From the NCBI RefSeq assembly GCF_003269035.1, contig NZ_QLTK01000025.1, positions 1-64,000 on the forward strand: a DNA stretch of 64,000 bases. The letters are read 5' to 3'. Positions 26,390 through 34,253 of the stretch are shown here, piece by piece. This stretch comes from Paraburkholderia bryophila (lineage in GTDB: Bacteria > Pseudomonadota > Gammaproteobacteria > Burkholderiales > Burkholderiaceae). Below the pieces are notes generated by a model. The model made no database searches. It saw nothing but the letters and a program-made list of their open reading frames with translations, and was not told the origin of the DNA. Position 1 is the first letter of the stretch; each line of letters opens with the position of its first letter. A program made the position numbers and the translations under genes.

Positions 26390-27154
26390 ATGACACAGAT
26401 GGCCTTGGTGATCGACCTGAACGTATGCGTGGGTTGCCACGCTTGCGTGACCAGTTGCAAGGAGTGGAACACGTCGGGCGAATCGGGCAGCCTCGCGGAT
26501 CTGAATCCGTACGACGCCGACCCGTCCGGCACCTTCTTCAACCGGGTCCAGAGCTTCGAGGCGGGCAGCTTCCCGAACGCCGAGACGATCCATTTTCCGA
26601 AATCGTGCCTGCACTGCGAGGACCCGCCGTGCGTGCCGGTCTGTCCGACCGGTGCGAGCTATAAGCGTAAGGAAGACGGGCTCGTGCTGGTGGACTTCGA
26701 CCGCTGTATCGGCTGCAAGTATTGCGCGTGGGCGTGTCCTTACGGCGCGCGCGAACTCGACGAATCGCGCAAGGAGATGACCAAGTGCACGCTCTGCGTC
26801 GATCGCATTCATGACGAGAACCTCTCCGAGCGCGATCGTCAGCCGGCTTGCGTGCTTGCCTGCCCGACCTCCGCGCGGCTGTTCGGCGATATTCACGACC
26901 CGGAGTCGGTGGTGTCGAAAGCGATCGAGGAGCGCGGCGGTTATCAGTTGATGCCCGAGTGGAACACGCGGCCCGCGAACCATTATTTGCCGCGCGTGCC
27001 GACCGAGGCCGCGGGTTGCGGCAGCGGCGCGTGCTCCTGCAAATCCGCGGGCTCGGCGACAGACTCGACGGATGCGGCTCATGCACCCGCCTCGCTCGAC
27101 GCGCAACTCGAGCGCGGCGAATTGCATCTCGCGTCGATGGCGACGCGCATCTAA
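26390..27154 (+). CDS. SoeB-like iron-sulfur electron-transfer subunit
   Basis: 254 residues. Four cysteine groups for [4Fe-4S] clusters are visible: CVGCHACVTSCKEW (near 13), CLHCEDPPCVPVCPTGA (near 73), CIGCKYCAWACPYGA (near 105) and CTLCVDRI with CVLACPTSA (about 130-160). This is the DmsB/PsrB/SoeB family, which passes electrons between the catalytic subunit and the membrane anchor. GAAGGAG (26378-26384) before ATG 26390 decides the start against an upstream TTG. The C-terminus has an extra GCGSGACSC cysteine patch of unknown use. It is the second gene of the SoeABC-like operon. Confidence 0.9.
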   Translation: MTQMALVIDLNVCVGCHACVTSCKEWNTSGESGSLADLNPYDADPSGTFFNRVQSFEAGSFPNAETIHFPKSCLHCEDPPCVPVCPTGASYKRKEDGLVLVDFDRCIGCKYCAWACPYGARELDESRKEMTKCTLCVDRIHDENLSERDRQPACVLACPTSARLFGDIHDPESVVSKAIEERGGYQLMPEWNTRPANHYLPRVPTEAAGCGSGACSCKSAGSATDSTDAAHAPASLDAQLERGELHLASMATRI

Positions 27155-27174
27155 AAAACCAGGGGGATCTCGCG

Positions 27175-28125
27175 ATGAATCCGGCTTTCTCGGTCGTTTT
27201 TCTCACCACCTTGAGCGGCGCGGCTCAAGGGCTGCTGATCGCGCTCGTCGGCGTGGAGAGCGCCGCGCAACTCGGGCTGATCGCGTCACCGGGCGCCGCG
27301 TTCTATGTCATCGGCGCGGGCGTGTCGGTGGCGTTGGGCGGGCTTGGGCTGATCGCGTCGTTCTTCCATCTGGGGCATCCGGAACGCGCATGGCGCGCGA
27401 TCGCGATGTGGCGCACCTCGTGGCTATCGCGCGAATGTTTGTGCCTGCCGGCGTTTCTCGCCTGCGTGTTTTTCTACGGCGTCGCGCATTGGCTGGGCTC
27501 GCCGTGGTCGCTTGCGCTCGGCTGGCTTGGCGTGCTGGCCAGCGCCGCGCTGTTCGTCTGCACGGCGATGATTTACGCGTGTCTGCGCTTTCTGCAGGAA
27601 TGGGCCACGCCGCTCACGCTGGTCAACTTCGCGTTGCTCGGGTGCGCGTCCGGCTTCACGCTGGCGACCGCGTTGAGCGCCTGGTTCGTGCCCGCGCCGA
27701 CCAGCGGCCTCGCGCTGTGCGCGTGTGGGCTGACGCTGGCTGGGTGCGCGAGCCGTTCGGCGTCGCTGGTGCGCAATGCGCGTTTGCGGCCGAAGTCGAC
27801 CGTGCAGAGCGCCACCGGCATTCACAATCCGAAGCTGGTGCAGGTGTCGCGCGGCTTCACCGCCGGGGCGTTCAATCTGCGGGAGTTTTTCCACGGCAAA
27901 TCAGCGGGCACGTTACGCGGGATCAAATGGGGTTTTCTGGCGACGGCGTTCGTCGCGCCGGTTGTCTTGATCGTGCTGGGCGCGAGCTTGCGCTCGATCG
28001 ACGGGTCGCTGGGTCTGCTGGCCGCGGCGTGTCTCGTGCAGTACGCGGGGCTGGTCGCGGAGCGCTGGTTTTTCTTCGCGGAAGCGAAGCATCCGCAGAA
28101 TCTGTATTACGCGCGGGTGGGGTGA
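27175..28125 (+). CDS. DmsC/SoeC-like membrane anchor subunit
   Basis: 316 residues with about eight hydrophobic helices and almost no large soluble region. The start has PAFSVVFLTTLSGAAQG and the first loop SFFHLGHPERAWRA, both typical of DmsC-type anchors, where the His helps bind quinone. AGGGGG lies about ten bases before ATG 27175. As the last gene of the three-gene operon it should exchange electrons with the quinone pool and hold the catalytic and iron-sulfur subunits on the cytoplasmic face. Converges on the XRE-cupin gene 44 bp away. Confidence 0.87.
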   Translation: MNPAFSVVFLTTLSGAAQGLLIALVGVESAAQLGLIASPGAAFYVIGAGVSVALGGLGLIASFFHLGHPERAWRAIAMWRTSWLSRECLCLPAFLACVFFYGVAHWLGSPWSLALGWLGVLASAALFVCTAMIYACLRFLQEWATPLTLVNFALLGCASGFTLATALSAWFVPAPTSGLALCACGLTLAGCASRSASLVRNARLRPKSTVQSATGIHNPKLVQVSRGFTAGAFNLREFFHGKSAGTLRGIKWGFLATAFVAPVVLIVLGASLRSIDGSLGLLAAACLVQYAGLVAERWFFFAEAKHPQNLYYARVG

Positions 28126-28146
28126 GCGGGGGAGCCGCGCGGATAC

Positions 28147-28170
28147 AACACGCCAGCCAGGCGACGTGTT
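28147..28170. terminator. Weak hairpin between converging genes
   Basis: AACACG (28147-28152) pairs with CGTGTT (28165-28170) over a 12-base loop in the 44-bp gap between the anchor gene and the XRE-cupin gene. The right arm touches the latter's stop codon. There is no T-run, so a terminator role is only suggested by position. Confidence 0.3.
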
Positions 28171-28868
28171 TACTTCCCGGCGCGCGTCTTGGTGGCCACC
28201 TTGGCGGCCACCTTATTGACCACCTTACGGGCCACCTTGCCCGCCTTAGCGGCGACCTTGCCCGCCCGCACCGGCTTCGCACTATTGGCGAGCGACACGA
28301 ACACCGAATGGTCGTCGTCGAACAACTGAAGCGTGCCGACCGAAATCAGCTCCGCCACGCCATCGCCGAGATTGGTCACGCGATGCTGCTGCTGTGCGTC
28401 GAAATGCAACGAGTCGCCTGAGGCCAGCAGATATTCTTTCTTGCCGACCGCATAGCTCACCTGGCCCGAAAGCACATAAACGAACTCGTCGCCGCCATGC
28501 GCGACCCATTCGGAGCGGTAACCCTCCAGCAACTGCACCTTGACGGCGTTCAGCAGGCTGCCGTTGAAGGTGGTGGAGAGTCGCTCGTAGCGCTGCTGGG
28601 TGTCGTCGAGCGAATAGGACTCGCGGGCGCCCTGATGCGAATCGGGCTGCTCCTGACGCGGTTGATCGACCAGCACCCCGAGCGGCACGTTCAGCGCCTT
28701 GGCGACATTCACGAGCGACGAAATCGAAATTCCCGTCAAATTGCGCTCGACCTGCGACATGAAGCCGATCGACAGGTTCGCAGCCGACGCCACTTCGAGA
28801 AGCGTCAATCTGGCTTCCCGGCGCAAGCGGCGAATGCGCTGGCCGATGTGCATGATGTCGGAATCCAT
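28170..28868 (-). CDS. XRE-cupin transcriptional regulator with histone-H1-like tail
   Basis: 232 residues. The helix-turn-helix is at about 8-62 (RIRRLRREARLTLLEVA, then LSIGFMSQVERN). The cupin sensor domain is at about 100-190 (HGGDEFVYVLSGQ, then LASGDSLHFDAQQQHRV). The last 30 residues are almost only Lys, Ala, Val and Arg in repeats such as GKVARKVVNKVAAKVATK, like bacterial histone-H1 tails. The DNA there (about 28190-28270) repeats GCCACCTT. The start has GGAG directly upstream. XRE-cupins usually sense a small metabolite and control a neighbouring catabolic gene. The divergent aminopeptidase gene at 29299 is the obvious candidate. The tail is unusual for this family. Confidence 0.88.
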   Translation of the reverse strand: MDSDIMHIGQRIRRLRREARLTLLEVASAANLSIGFMSQVERNLTGISISSLVNVAKALNVPLGVLVDQPRQEQPDSHQGARESYSLDDTQQRYERLSTTFNGSLLNAVKVQLLEGYRSEWVAHGGDEFVYVLSGQVSYAVGKKEYLLASGDSLHFDAQQQHRVTNLGDGVAELISVGTLQLFDDDHSVFVSLANSAKPVRAGKVAAKAGKVARKVVNKVAAKVATKTRAGK

Positions 28869-29298
28869 GGAGCTCCTTCAAAGCGGCGAGAGACAAAGCA
28901 TGCAGAAAATGTCGCAGCGTCGCCGGCGTTTCACTTGCGGGGAAATCGCACGAAGCACAACCGTCCGGTCGACAATGCAGGCGGCATTGTAGCGCGCCGA
29001 ATTCGCGGTTTCGTCCGACGATGCCGGCGGCGTGGCGGTTTTCAACCGCCTGCCGGACGGGGCGGCCATGCAACTTCACCGTAAAGCGACGTCGCCGCAT
29101 GGCAACCGCTCCGCGCGACGCGGCCGGAATTGCAGCACGGGCGCGCCTTTCCGCTTCCTTTCGCGTAATCCCCGGTTTTTTTGCGAATTTTAGTAGGAGT
29201 AAAATTTAAGCTTGACGCAATTTTTAGCTCGCGGTAATTTTGAAAAGCGGTCCCGGCCGTTGCGTACGCCTGATCGATAAACAAAACATGGGCATCCG
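28869..29298. promoter_or_regulatory. Divergent region between XRE-cupin regulator and aminopeptidase
   Basis: 430 bp. The right part is AT-rich, unlike the surroundings. AATTTTA (29186-29192) and TAAAATT (29200-29206) form a perfect inverted repeat with a 7-base spacer, a likely operator. TTGACG (29212-29217) and TAATTT (29235-29240), 17 bases apart, make a good sigma-70-type promoter for the aminopeptidase gene. The left part (28869-29160) shows no gene. Confidence 0.6.
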
Positions 29299-31161
29299 AT
29301 GATAGATCGACTGAAATACAGCTTCGCCAGCCTCGCGCCCTATAACGCCGCCGTCGCCGATACGCACGCCGGGCTCTCGCGACTCATGCAGCAGCGCGGC
29401 CTCGACGCGCTGCTGGTCCCGTCGCAGGACGAATTTCTCAGCGAGCATGTGCCGCGCCGCAACGACCCGCGTTACGCGCTGTCCGCGTTCGACGGTTCGG
29501 CGGGCAACGGCGTGTATCTGTCGGCAGCGGTCGCGCGCGAACTCGGCCTGCCGCAGTTCCTGTTGTTCGTCGATGGCCGCTACCATCTGCAGGCCGATCT
29601 GCAATGCGATCCGCAACGGGTGCAGGTGCAGAAGCTGGCGTTGGGCGTGTCGATGTGGACGGCCATCGCCGAGTGGCTGATCGCGCATTCGGCGCATGTC
29701 AAAGCCGTGGGCTACGACGCGTTGCGCTTGAGCGTCGCGCAACGCGAGGGCATGCTCGAAGCGACCGCGCAGAGCGATCTCACGTGGACGAGCCTGACCG
29801 GCCGGGAAGTGGACAGCGCGATCGATTTGCCCGGCTGGAAGGTGGATCGGCCGATCTTCGAGTTGCCGCAATCCGTGACCGGATCGAGCATCGCGCAAAA
29901 CCTCGCGACGCTGAATCAGCGCGTTCACGCGCGGCTAGCCGAGGCGCAACCCGATAAAGTGCCGCCAGCAACCTGTTTCCTGACCTGCGTCGCGGACGAC
30001 ATCAGTTATCTGCTGAACAGCCGCGGCTATCACCTGCCCAACGCGTCGTCACATCTGGGTTTTCTGTTCGTGATCGGCGAGCATGCCGTGCTGTTCCTGC
30101 CGGAAGGATGCGATCGGTGTCCGGTGGAGCTGCGTACGTATCCGGCGCTGCGTGTGGTCCGTCGCGATCGGGACGAACTGGCGCGGGTGTTGGGCGAGTT
30201 CGAGGTTCAGCAGGTGTGCTATAGCGCCGCGGCGGTCAACTGCGCGCTGCCCGACGCGGTGAGTCGTATCTGGCCGGCGGCCGTGCATACCGATTTCAGC
30301 CCGGTCGAATCGATGCGGGTCGGCAAGACGCCCGAAGTACTGGACCAGTTCCGCGAGGCGTTCGCGCGCAGTTCGGCGGCAATCGCCGAGACCATGCGCT
30401 GGGCCAAATCGGGCGACGGGCAACGTCGCTCGGAATACGACCTGGCGCGCACGATCAACGACGCTTATGGCGCGCGTGGCGCCGTCGGGCTGTCCTTCAA
30501 TTCGATCGCGGCGAACGGCGCGAACAGCGCGTCGGCGCATTACTCGGCGGCGAGCGCCGAGGTCGATTTGCAGGAAGGCGAGTTGGTGCTGCTGGATAGC
30601 GGCGCGTATTACGAAGGCGGATTCGCGACCGATTGCACACGCGTCGTCTTGCGCAAGACCGACCTCATGACTCGGGCGCGACCGTGGCAAAAAGAGATCT
30701 ACACGGTCGCGTTGAAGGCGTGCATCAAAGGTCTGGTCACGCAGTTTCCCGCCGACATGACCGGCGCGGAAGTCGACGCCGCGGTGCGCGCGGTCTGCCA
30801 GCAACATGGCTATGACTTCGGTCACGGCACCGGGCACGGCGTCGGCATTCACGTTCACGAAGGCGGCGTGCGCTTCGCGCCAGGGGCCGAATACGGTCTC
30901 GTGCCGGGCGCGGTGATTTCGGTCGAGCCGGGCATCTATCTGCCGGGCAAGGGCGGCGTGCGGATCGAGAACATCGTGATCATTCATCCGAGCACGACGC
31001 AAGCCGGCAAGATGGAGTTCGAGAATATCGTTGCCGTGGGTTACGACTGGGATCTGATCGACCTCGATCTGCTCGACGAGAGCGAACGGACTTATCTGCG
31101 TGATTATGAGCGGCTGTGTGCCGAGCGCGGCACGAGCGTAACGGCGTGTCCGTTGCTATAG
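29299..31161 (+). CDS. M24-family Xaa-Pro aminopeptidase (AMPP type)
   Basis: 620 residues, the long form with two creatinase-like N-terminal domains before the catalytic pita-bread domain (about 340-560). The metal ligands are in order: Asp in VLLDSGAYY, Asp in FATDCTRVV, His in GHGTGHGVGIHVHEGG, Glu in SVEPGIY and Glu in RIENIVI. It should remove the first residue from peptides with proline at position 2, in the cytoplasm, with two manganese or similar ions. The start at 29299 is followed by the conserved N-terminal domain. It is divergent from an XRE-cupin regulator with a promoter and palindrome between. Confidence 0.9.
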   Translation: MIDRLKYSFASLAPYNAAVADTHAGLSRLMQQRGLDALLVPSQDEFLSEHVPRRNDPRYALSAFDGSAGNGVYLSAAVARELGLPQFLLFVDGRYHLQADLQCDPQRVQVQKLALGVSMWTAIAEWLIAHSAHVKAVGYDALRLSVAQREGMLEATAQSDLTWTSLTGREVDSAIDLPGWKVDRPIFELPQSVTGSSIAQNLATLNQRVHARLAEAQPDKVPPATCFLTCVADDISYLLNSRGYHLPNASSHLGFLFVIGEHAVLFLPEGCDRCPVELRTYPALRVVRRDRDELARVLGEFEVQQVCYSAAAVNCALPDAVSRIWPAAVHTDFSPVESMRVGKTPEVLDQFREAFARSSAAIAETMRWAKSGDGQRRSEYDLARTINDAYGARGAVGLSFNSIAANGANSASAHYSAASAEVDLQEGELVLLDSGAYYEGGFATDCTRVVLRKTDLMTRARPWQKEIYTVALKACIKGLVTQFPADMTGAEVDAAVRAVCQQHGYDFGHGTGHGVGIHVHEGGVRFAPGAEYGLVPGAVISVEPGIYLPGKGGVRIENIVIIHPSTTQAGKMEFENIVAVGYDWDLIDLDLLDESERTYLRDYERLCAERGTSVTACPLL

Positions 31162-31170
31162 AGAAATCGT

Positions 31171-31746
31171 TCAGGCGGCCGTGCGTCGTGTGCGGCTCAC
31201 GGACAACCACAGCGCGGACACCAGAAAATAGACCGCGCCCACCGCCGCGTAACCCGCCACTCTGGCGATAACCGGCGGCGTGGCCGTGTGGGCCTGCACG
31301 ATAAAGAACGTGCCTGCGATCGCCGATTGCGCGCCGCTCAGTATCATGGCCCACTGCGCCCCGAATTGTTTCCAACGGCGCGCTGCCGTGCCGAGTTGAA
31401 GCAGACCGGCAAGTATTGCCCACATACCGAACACGCCCAATATCCAGCCCATGTCGACGCTCAAGGCAACGACCACCGCGGTCGTCGTCAGGATGCTGAT
31501 GACGACGTTGATTGCCTGAATACGGCTTTCGGCCATTCCGCCGCTGCGCGACATGTCGATGTAATTGGCCAGCGCGTCCCATGCCGGATAGACGACCAGC
31601 AGCGCGGCCGCGACCTCCGGGGAACGCTGTCCGAGGGAAAAAGCAAGCGCGACCCATGCAGCGGAAAACGCTGCCCGAATGAAGTAATACTGCGTGAGCC
31701 ACTGCTCTTCGCGAGCACGTGTGGTATCGGTGCGGCGATCGTTCAT
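31171..31746 (-). CDS. Six-helix membrane protein, DUF308/HdeD-like
   Basis: 191 residues with about six hydrophobic segments spread evenly through the chain and short loops, ending in a basic SRTRRTAA tail. Spacing and small hydrophobic helices resemble the DUF308/HdeD group, whose function is poorly known and sometimes tied to acid stress. It converges on the aminopeptidase gene (9 bp). It lies 109 bp downstream of the second redox module in the same direction, so it may be co-transcribed with it. Family call moderate. Confidence 0.6.
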   Translation of the reverse strand: MNDRRTDTTRAREEQWLTQYYFIRAAFSAAWVALAFSLGQRSPEVAAALLVVYPAWDALANYIDMSRSGGMAESRIQAINVVISILTTTAVVVALSVDMGWILGVFGMWAILAGLLQLGTAARRWKQFGAQWAMILSGAQSAIAGTFFIVQAHTATPPVIARVAGYAAVGAVYFLVSALWLSVSRTRRTAA

Positions 31747-31855
31747 TGCAACTCCTTCTGGATTGTCGACGACCGTGGTCGTCGATAGATTCTGGGCGCC
31801 GGGTCAGCCGACCTCGCGAGGCGGTTGCCCGCGCAGCGCGAGTCGGCCGCATGAC

Positions 31856-32470
31856 TTACATCGGCGGCGCGACGCCGTCCTTTTCGACGACAACGAAGTT
31901 GCCGTCATAAGCACCGTCTTTCCCATGGATGGCCACCACGAATACCTTCTTGCCCGCCGTCAGATCGTCGCGCGTCGCGGGAATGAGGGTGACGACCGGC
32001 GCGTTCGCCGGCACGTTGATGGTGTTGGTGCCGCCCTTGTACGAGAGCTTCAGGTCGCGCCCGCTGGTGCCTTGCACCACGGTGTCGACGTTGGCGTTCG
32101 TCATCGACGTGTTGGCGTCGAGGTCCCAGGCGTAGTGTCCCTCGCCCGTGCCGCGCGCGGCTTCGGGGAACACCAGCACCTCTTTGGCGACCAGCTTGCC
32201 GTCCGGTCCGGGCGTTGCCGCGGCGCCGACGTAAGAGCCCGGCTTGATGTCCGAAAGCTGGACGGACTTCACGGCGTTCAGGTGCGTCGAATCCTTGAGC
32301 TGGATCGTGACGGTGTCGCCGCTGCGGCGGTGTACCTGCAAGGTGTTGCCCGACAGGGACTCGATGGCGCCTCGAATCCGTTCGGGCTTGTCGGTGGACG
32401 ATTGGGCGAACGACGTGCCGGCGAGCGTCAGCGCGAGCGTGGAAATAGCGAGTTTCAGGCGAATCGACAT
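31856..32470 (-). CDS. Secreted DUF5666-like protein of redox module (copy 2)
   Basis: 204 residues; signal peptide MSIRLKLAISTLALTLAGTS with cleavage after SFA. The mature chain aligns by eye with 4315-4947 over its whole length: RIRGAIESLSGNTLQVHRR at the start, DIKPGSYVGAAATP, EVLVFPEAARGTGEGH, WDL, SMTNA and a terminal GVAPPM. In this copy the gene is last, 89 bp after the molybdoenzyme, whereas copy 1 has it first. No catalytic motif is seen. A periplasmic accessory of the oxidoreductase/cytochrome pair is the best inference. Confidence 0.7.
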   Translation of the reverse strand: MSIRLKLAISTLALTLAGTSFAQSSTDKPERIRGAIESLSGNTLQVHRRSGDTVTIQLKDSTHLNAVKSVQLSDIKPGSYVGAAATPGPDGKLVAKEVLVFPEAARGTGEGHYAWDLDANTSMTNANVDTVVQGTSGRDLKLSYKGGTNTINVPANAPVVTLIPATRDDLTAGKKVFVVAIHGKDGAYDGNFVVVEKDGVAPPM

Positions 32471-32559
32471 GAATGCTCCGTAGGTGCGGTAGTGGTGTGA
32501 AACTTGAGGTTGAGGTGTGGCGTTGAAGCGTGTCGGGAGTGAAAACTTGCGGCGCCGGC

Positions 32560-33351
32560 TCAGGAACCGCCGAACCAGTTGTAGCCCTGGTTTTCCCAAT
32601 AGCCGCCGGGAAACTCGTTGGTGACCGTGATCGCCACGATGTGTTTCGGGTTCTTGTAGCCAAGCTTGGTCGGCATGCGAAGCTTCATCGGGAAGCCGTA
32701 CTTCGCGGGCAGGATGTTGCCGTCATAGGTCAATGTAAGCTGGGTTTGCGGATGCAGCGCCGTGGGCATGTCGATGCTGGTCCAGTAGTCGTCGGCGCAA
32801 TGCAACGCGACATACTTCGCCGTCGTGTCCGCTTCCACCAGCGCGAGAAAATCTGCAAATCGCACGCCGCCCCATTTGCCGATGGCGCTCCAGCCTTCAA
32901 TGCAGATATGCCGGGTGACCTGGCTTTGTTGCGGCAACGCTCGCAGTTCGGCGAGCGTCCAGCGGGATTTGCCTTTGACCCGTCCTTTCAGGTCGAGACG
33001 ATAGGTCAGCGGATCGACGCTCGGCACCTGATCGATGTCGTAGTACGCGTTGAAGGGGAACGGGCGCGTGATCATCGACTCCGGGTAAGTCGGCGCGAGT
33101 TCGCGCGGGTCGAACAGGAGGGCCTGGGCATCGTCGTTGAATCGGGAGACGCGGCGTAGCATCGTCTCCACCGATTTGTCGCTCTTCAGGTCGCAACCCG
33201 ACAGCAGCATCAAACCGCCGAGCGTGAGGATTCTTTTACCCAGCAAGCGTCGCGCGGACGATTGAAGTTCGCCTCGTGCATCCTTGACGATGGAGGCTGC
33301 GTCGGGTCGATATTCCGGAGTGGGCATGGCACCGCGTTTTGGCGAGTTCAT
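32560..33351 (-). CDS. Lipoprotein-type sulfite-oxidase-family molybdopterin oxidoreductase (copy 2)
   Basis: 263 residues, paralogue of 2802-3575. The N-terminus has an Arg pair (SARRLLGKRILTLGG) and lipobox-like LSGC, so export and lipid anchoring are likely, though the twin-arginine motif is less standard. RHICIEGWSAIGKWGG near 147 contains the molybdenum-ligand Cys. TALHPQTQLTL and the C-terminal GGYWENQGYNWF are nearly identical to copy 1. It starts 2 bp after the cytochrome b gene stop. A second start (near 33327, MPTPEYRPD) is possible. The substrate is unknown. Two copies suggest different substrates or different regulation. Confidence 0.87.
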   Translation of the reverse strand: MNSPKRGAMPTPEYRPDAASIVKDARGELQSSARRLLGKRILTLGGLMLLSGCDLKSDKSVETMLRRVSRFNDDAQALLFDPRELAPTYPESMITRPFPFNAYYDIDQVPSVDPLTYRLDLKGRVKGKSRWTLAELRALPQQSQVTRHICIEGWSAIGKWGGVRFADFLALVEADTTAKYVALHCADDYWTSIDMPTALHPQTQLTLTYDGNILPAKYGFPMKLRMPTKLGYKNPKHIVAITVTNEFPGGYWENQGYNWFGGS

Positions 33352-33353
33352 GG

Positions 33354-33947
33354 TTAGCGGCCTCGAATGATCGTCAGCAAGGAACGTGGCACGAGGGCGA
33401 CCATCGTCACGTGCACGATCAGAAATCCGACCAGTCCGCTCATGGCGACAAAGTGGACGAGGCGCGCGTTATCGAAGCCTCCCATCAACGCGCGCAGAAA
33501 CGGGAATTGCACGGGTTTCCATACGGTCAGACCCGACAGAACGACCAGTGCGATGTCGGCAAGCACGGCAAGGTAGGCCAACTTCTGGACGGCGTTGTAT
33601 TGGGTTAGGTCGTTGTGCGCCAGCTTGCCTCGCAAGGCGGCAAGCAGGTCCGAGGCAACGGCGCGAAGCGTGACCGGAAACAGCTTCGTGCGCAGTCGTC
33701 CCGTCGCGATGCTCAGACCCAGATACGCAAGAAAGTTGGCGACGAGCAGCCACATGATCGCGAAATGCCAGAGCAACGCACCGCCTAGCCAACCGCCCAG
33801 CGTGATGGCGGCGGGAAACCGGATGGCCGGAAAAATCGGCGACGCGTTGTAGATCTGCCAGCCGCTCATGCACATCGCAATCACGGAGGCGGCATTGAGC
33901 CAGTGAAAAATGCGGACGTAAGCGGGATGTATCGGGGTGGAGTTCAA
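33354..33947 (-). CDS. Cytochrome b561-type membrane protein (copy 2)
   Basis: 197 residues, four membrane helices, paralogue of 3572-4204. Shared blocks are HPAYVRIFHWLNA, SGWQIYNASPIFP, GGWLGGALLWHFA and SGLTVWKPVQFPF. The histidines in or near helices 1, 2 and 4 fit b-haem ligation. It is the first gene of the second module, directly upstream of its molybdoenzyme, so it is the probable electron partner. Start at 33947; 306 bp upstream lies the Nramp-like gene. Confidence 0.85.
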   Translation of the reverse strand: MNSTPIHPAYVRIFHWLNAASVIAMCMSGWQIYNASPIFPAIRFPAAITLGGWLGGALLWHFAIMWLLVANFLAYLGLSIATGRLRTKLFPVTLRAVASDLLAALRGKLAHNDLTQYNAVQKLAYLAVLADIALVVLSGLTVWKPVQFPFLRALMGGFDNARLVHFVAMSGLVGFLIVHVTMVALVPRSLLTIIRGR

Positions 33948-34253
33948 GGCAGGCTAACCGGCAAAGGCGTAGTAAGTTCGGTATGAGGATCGCACCCGGC
34001 GCACCTTGACACCATCGGTCAAATGACCGACCCCGGCCGGAGGAGGCCGTGACGACAGGTTCTGTTTGTTGCCGGTGGTGTGAGCGCGTTGCGCCCGTTG
34101 CGTCACATGGCGTTGCCAGGCCGCTGCCGCGTCGACGACGCGGCGGGTGTCGAGTGGAGCAAGTTGGGGCGTGATCCGGCGCAAAGCCCCGTTTAGATAC
34201 GCTACTGGAAGTTCAGCTTTATGGTCAGCACCGAAGGGCGCGACCCGCCGCGC
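33948..34253. promoter_or_regulatory. Upstream region of redox module copy 2 with GGTCA dyad
   Basis: 306 bp without a gene. CGGTCA-AA-TGACCG (34016-34029) is a perfect 6-bp inverted repeat with a 2-base spacer, about 70-80 bp upstream of the cytochrome b start. It is different from the CusR-like box of copy 1, so the two modules are probably controlled by different regulators. No clear -35/-10 pair was seen. Confidence 0.4.

Noticed and set aside
31856..33947. Tandem-duplication or transposition marks around the second redox module
   Set aside because: No flanking repeats, transposase or target-site duplication seen, and gene order is changed, so the origin cannot be stated.
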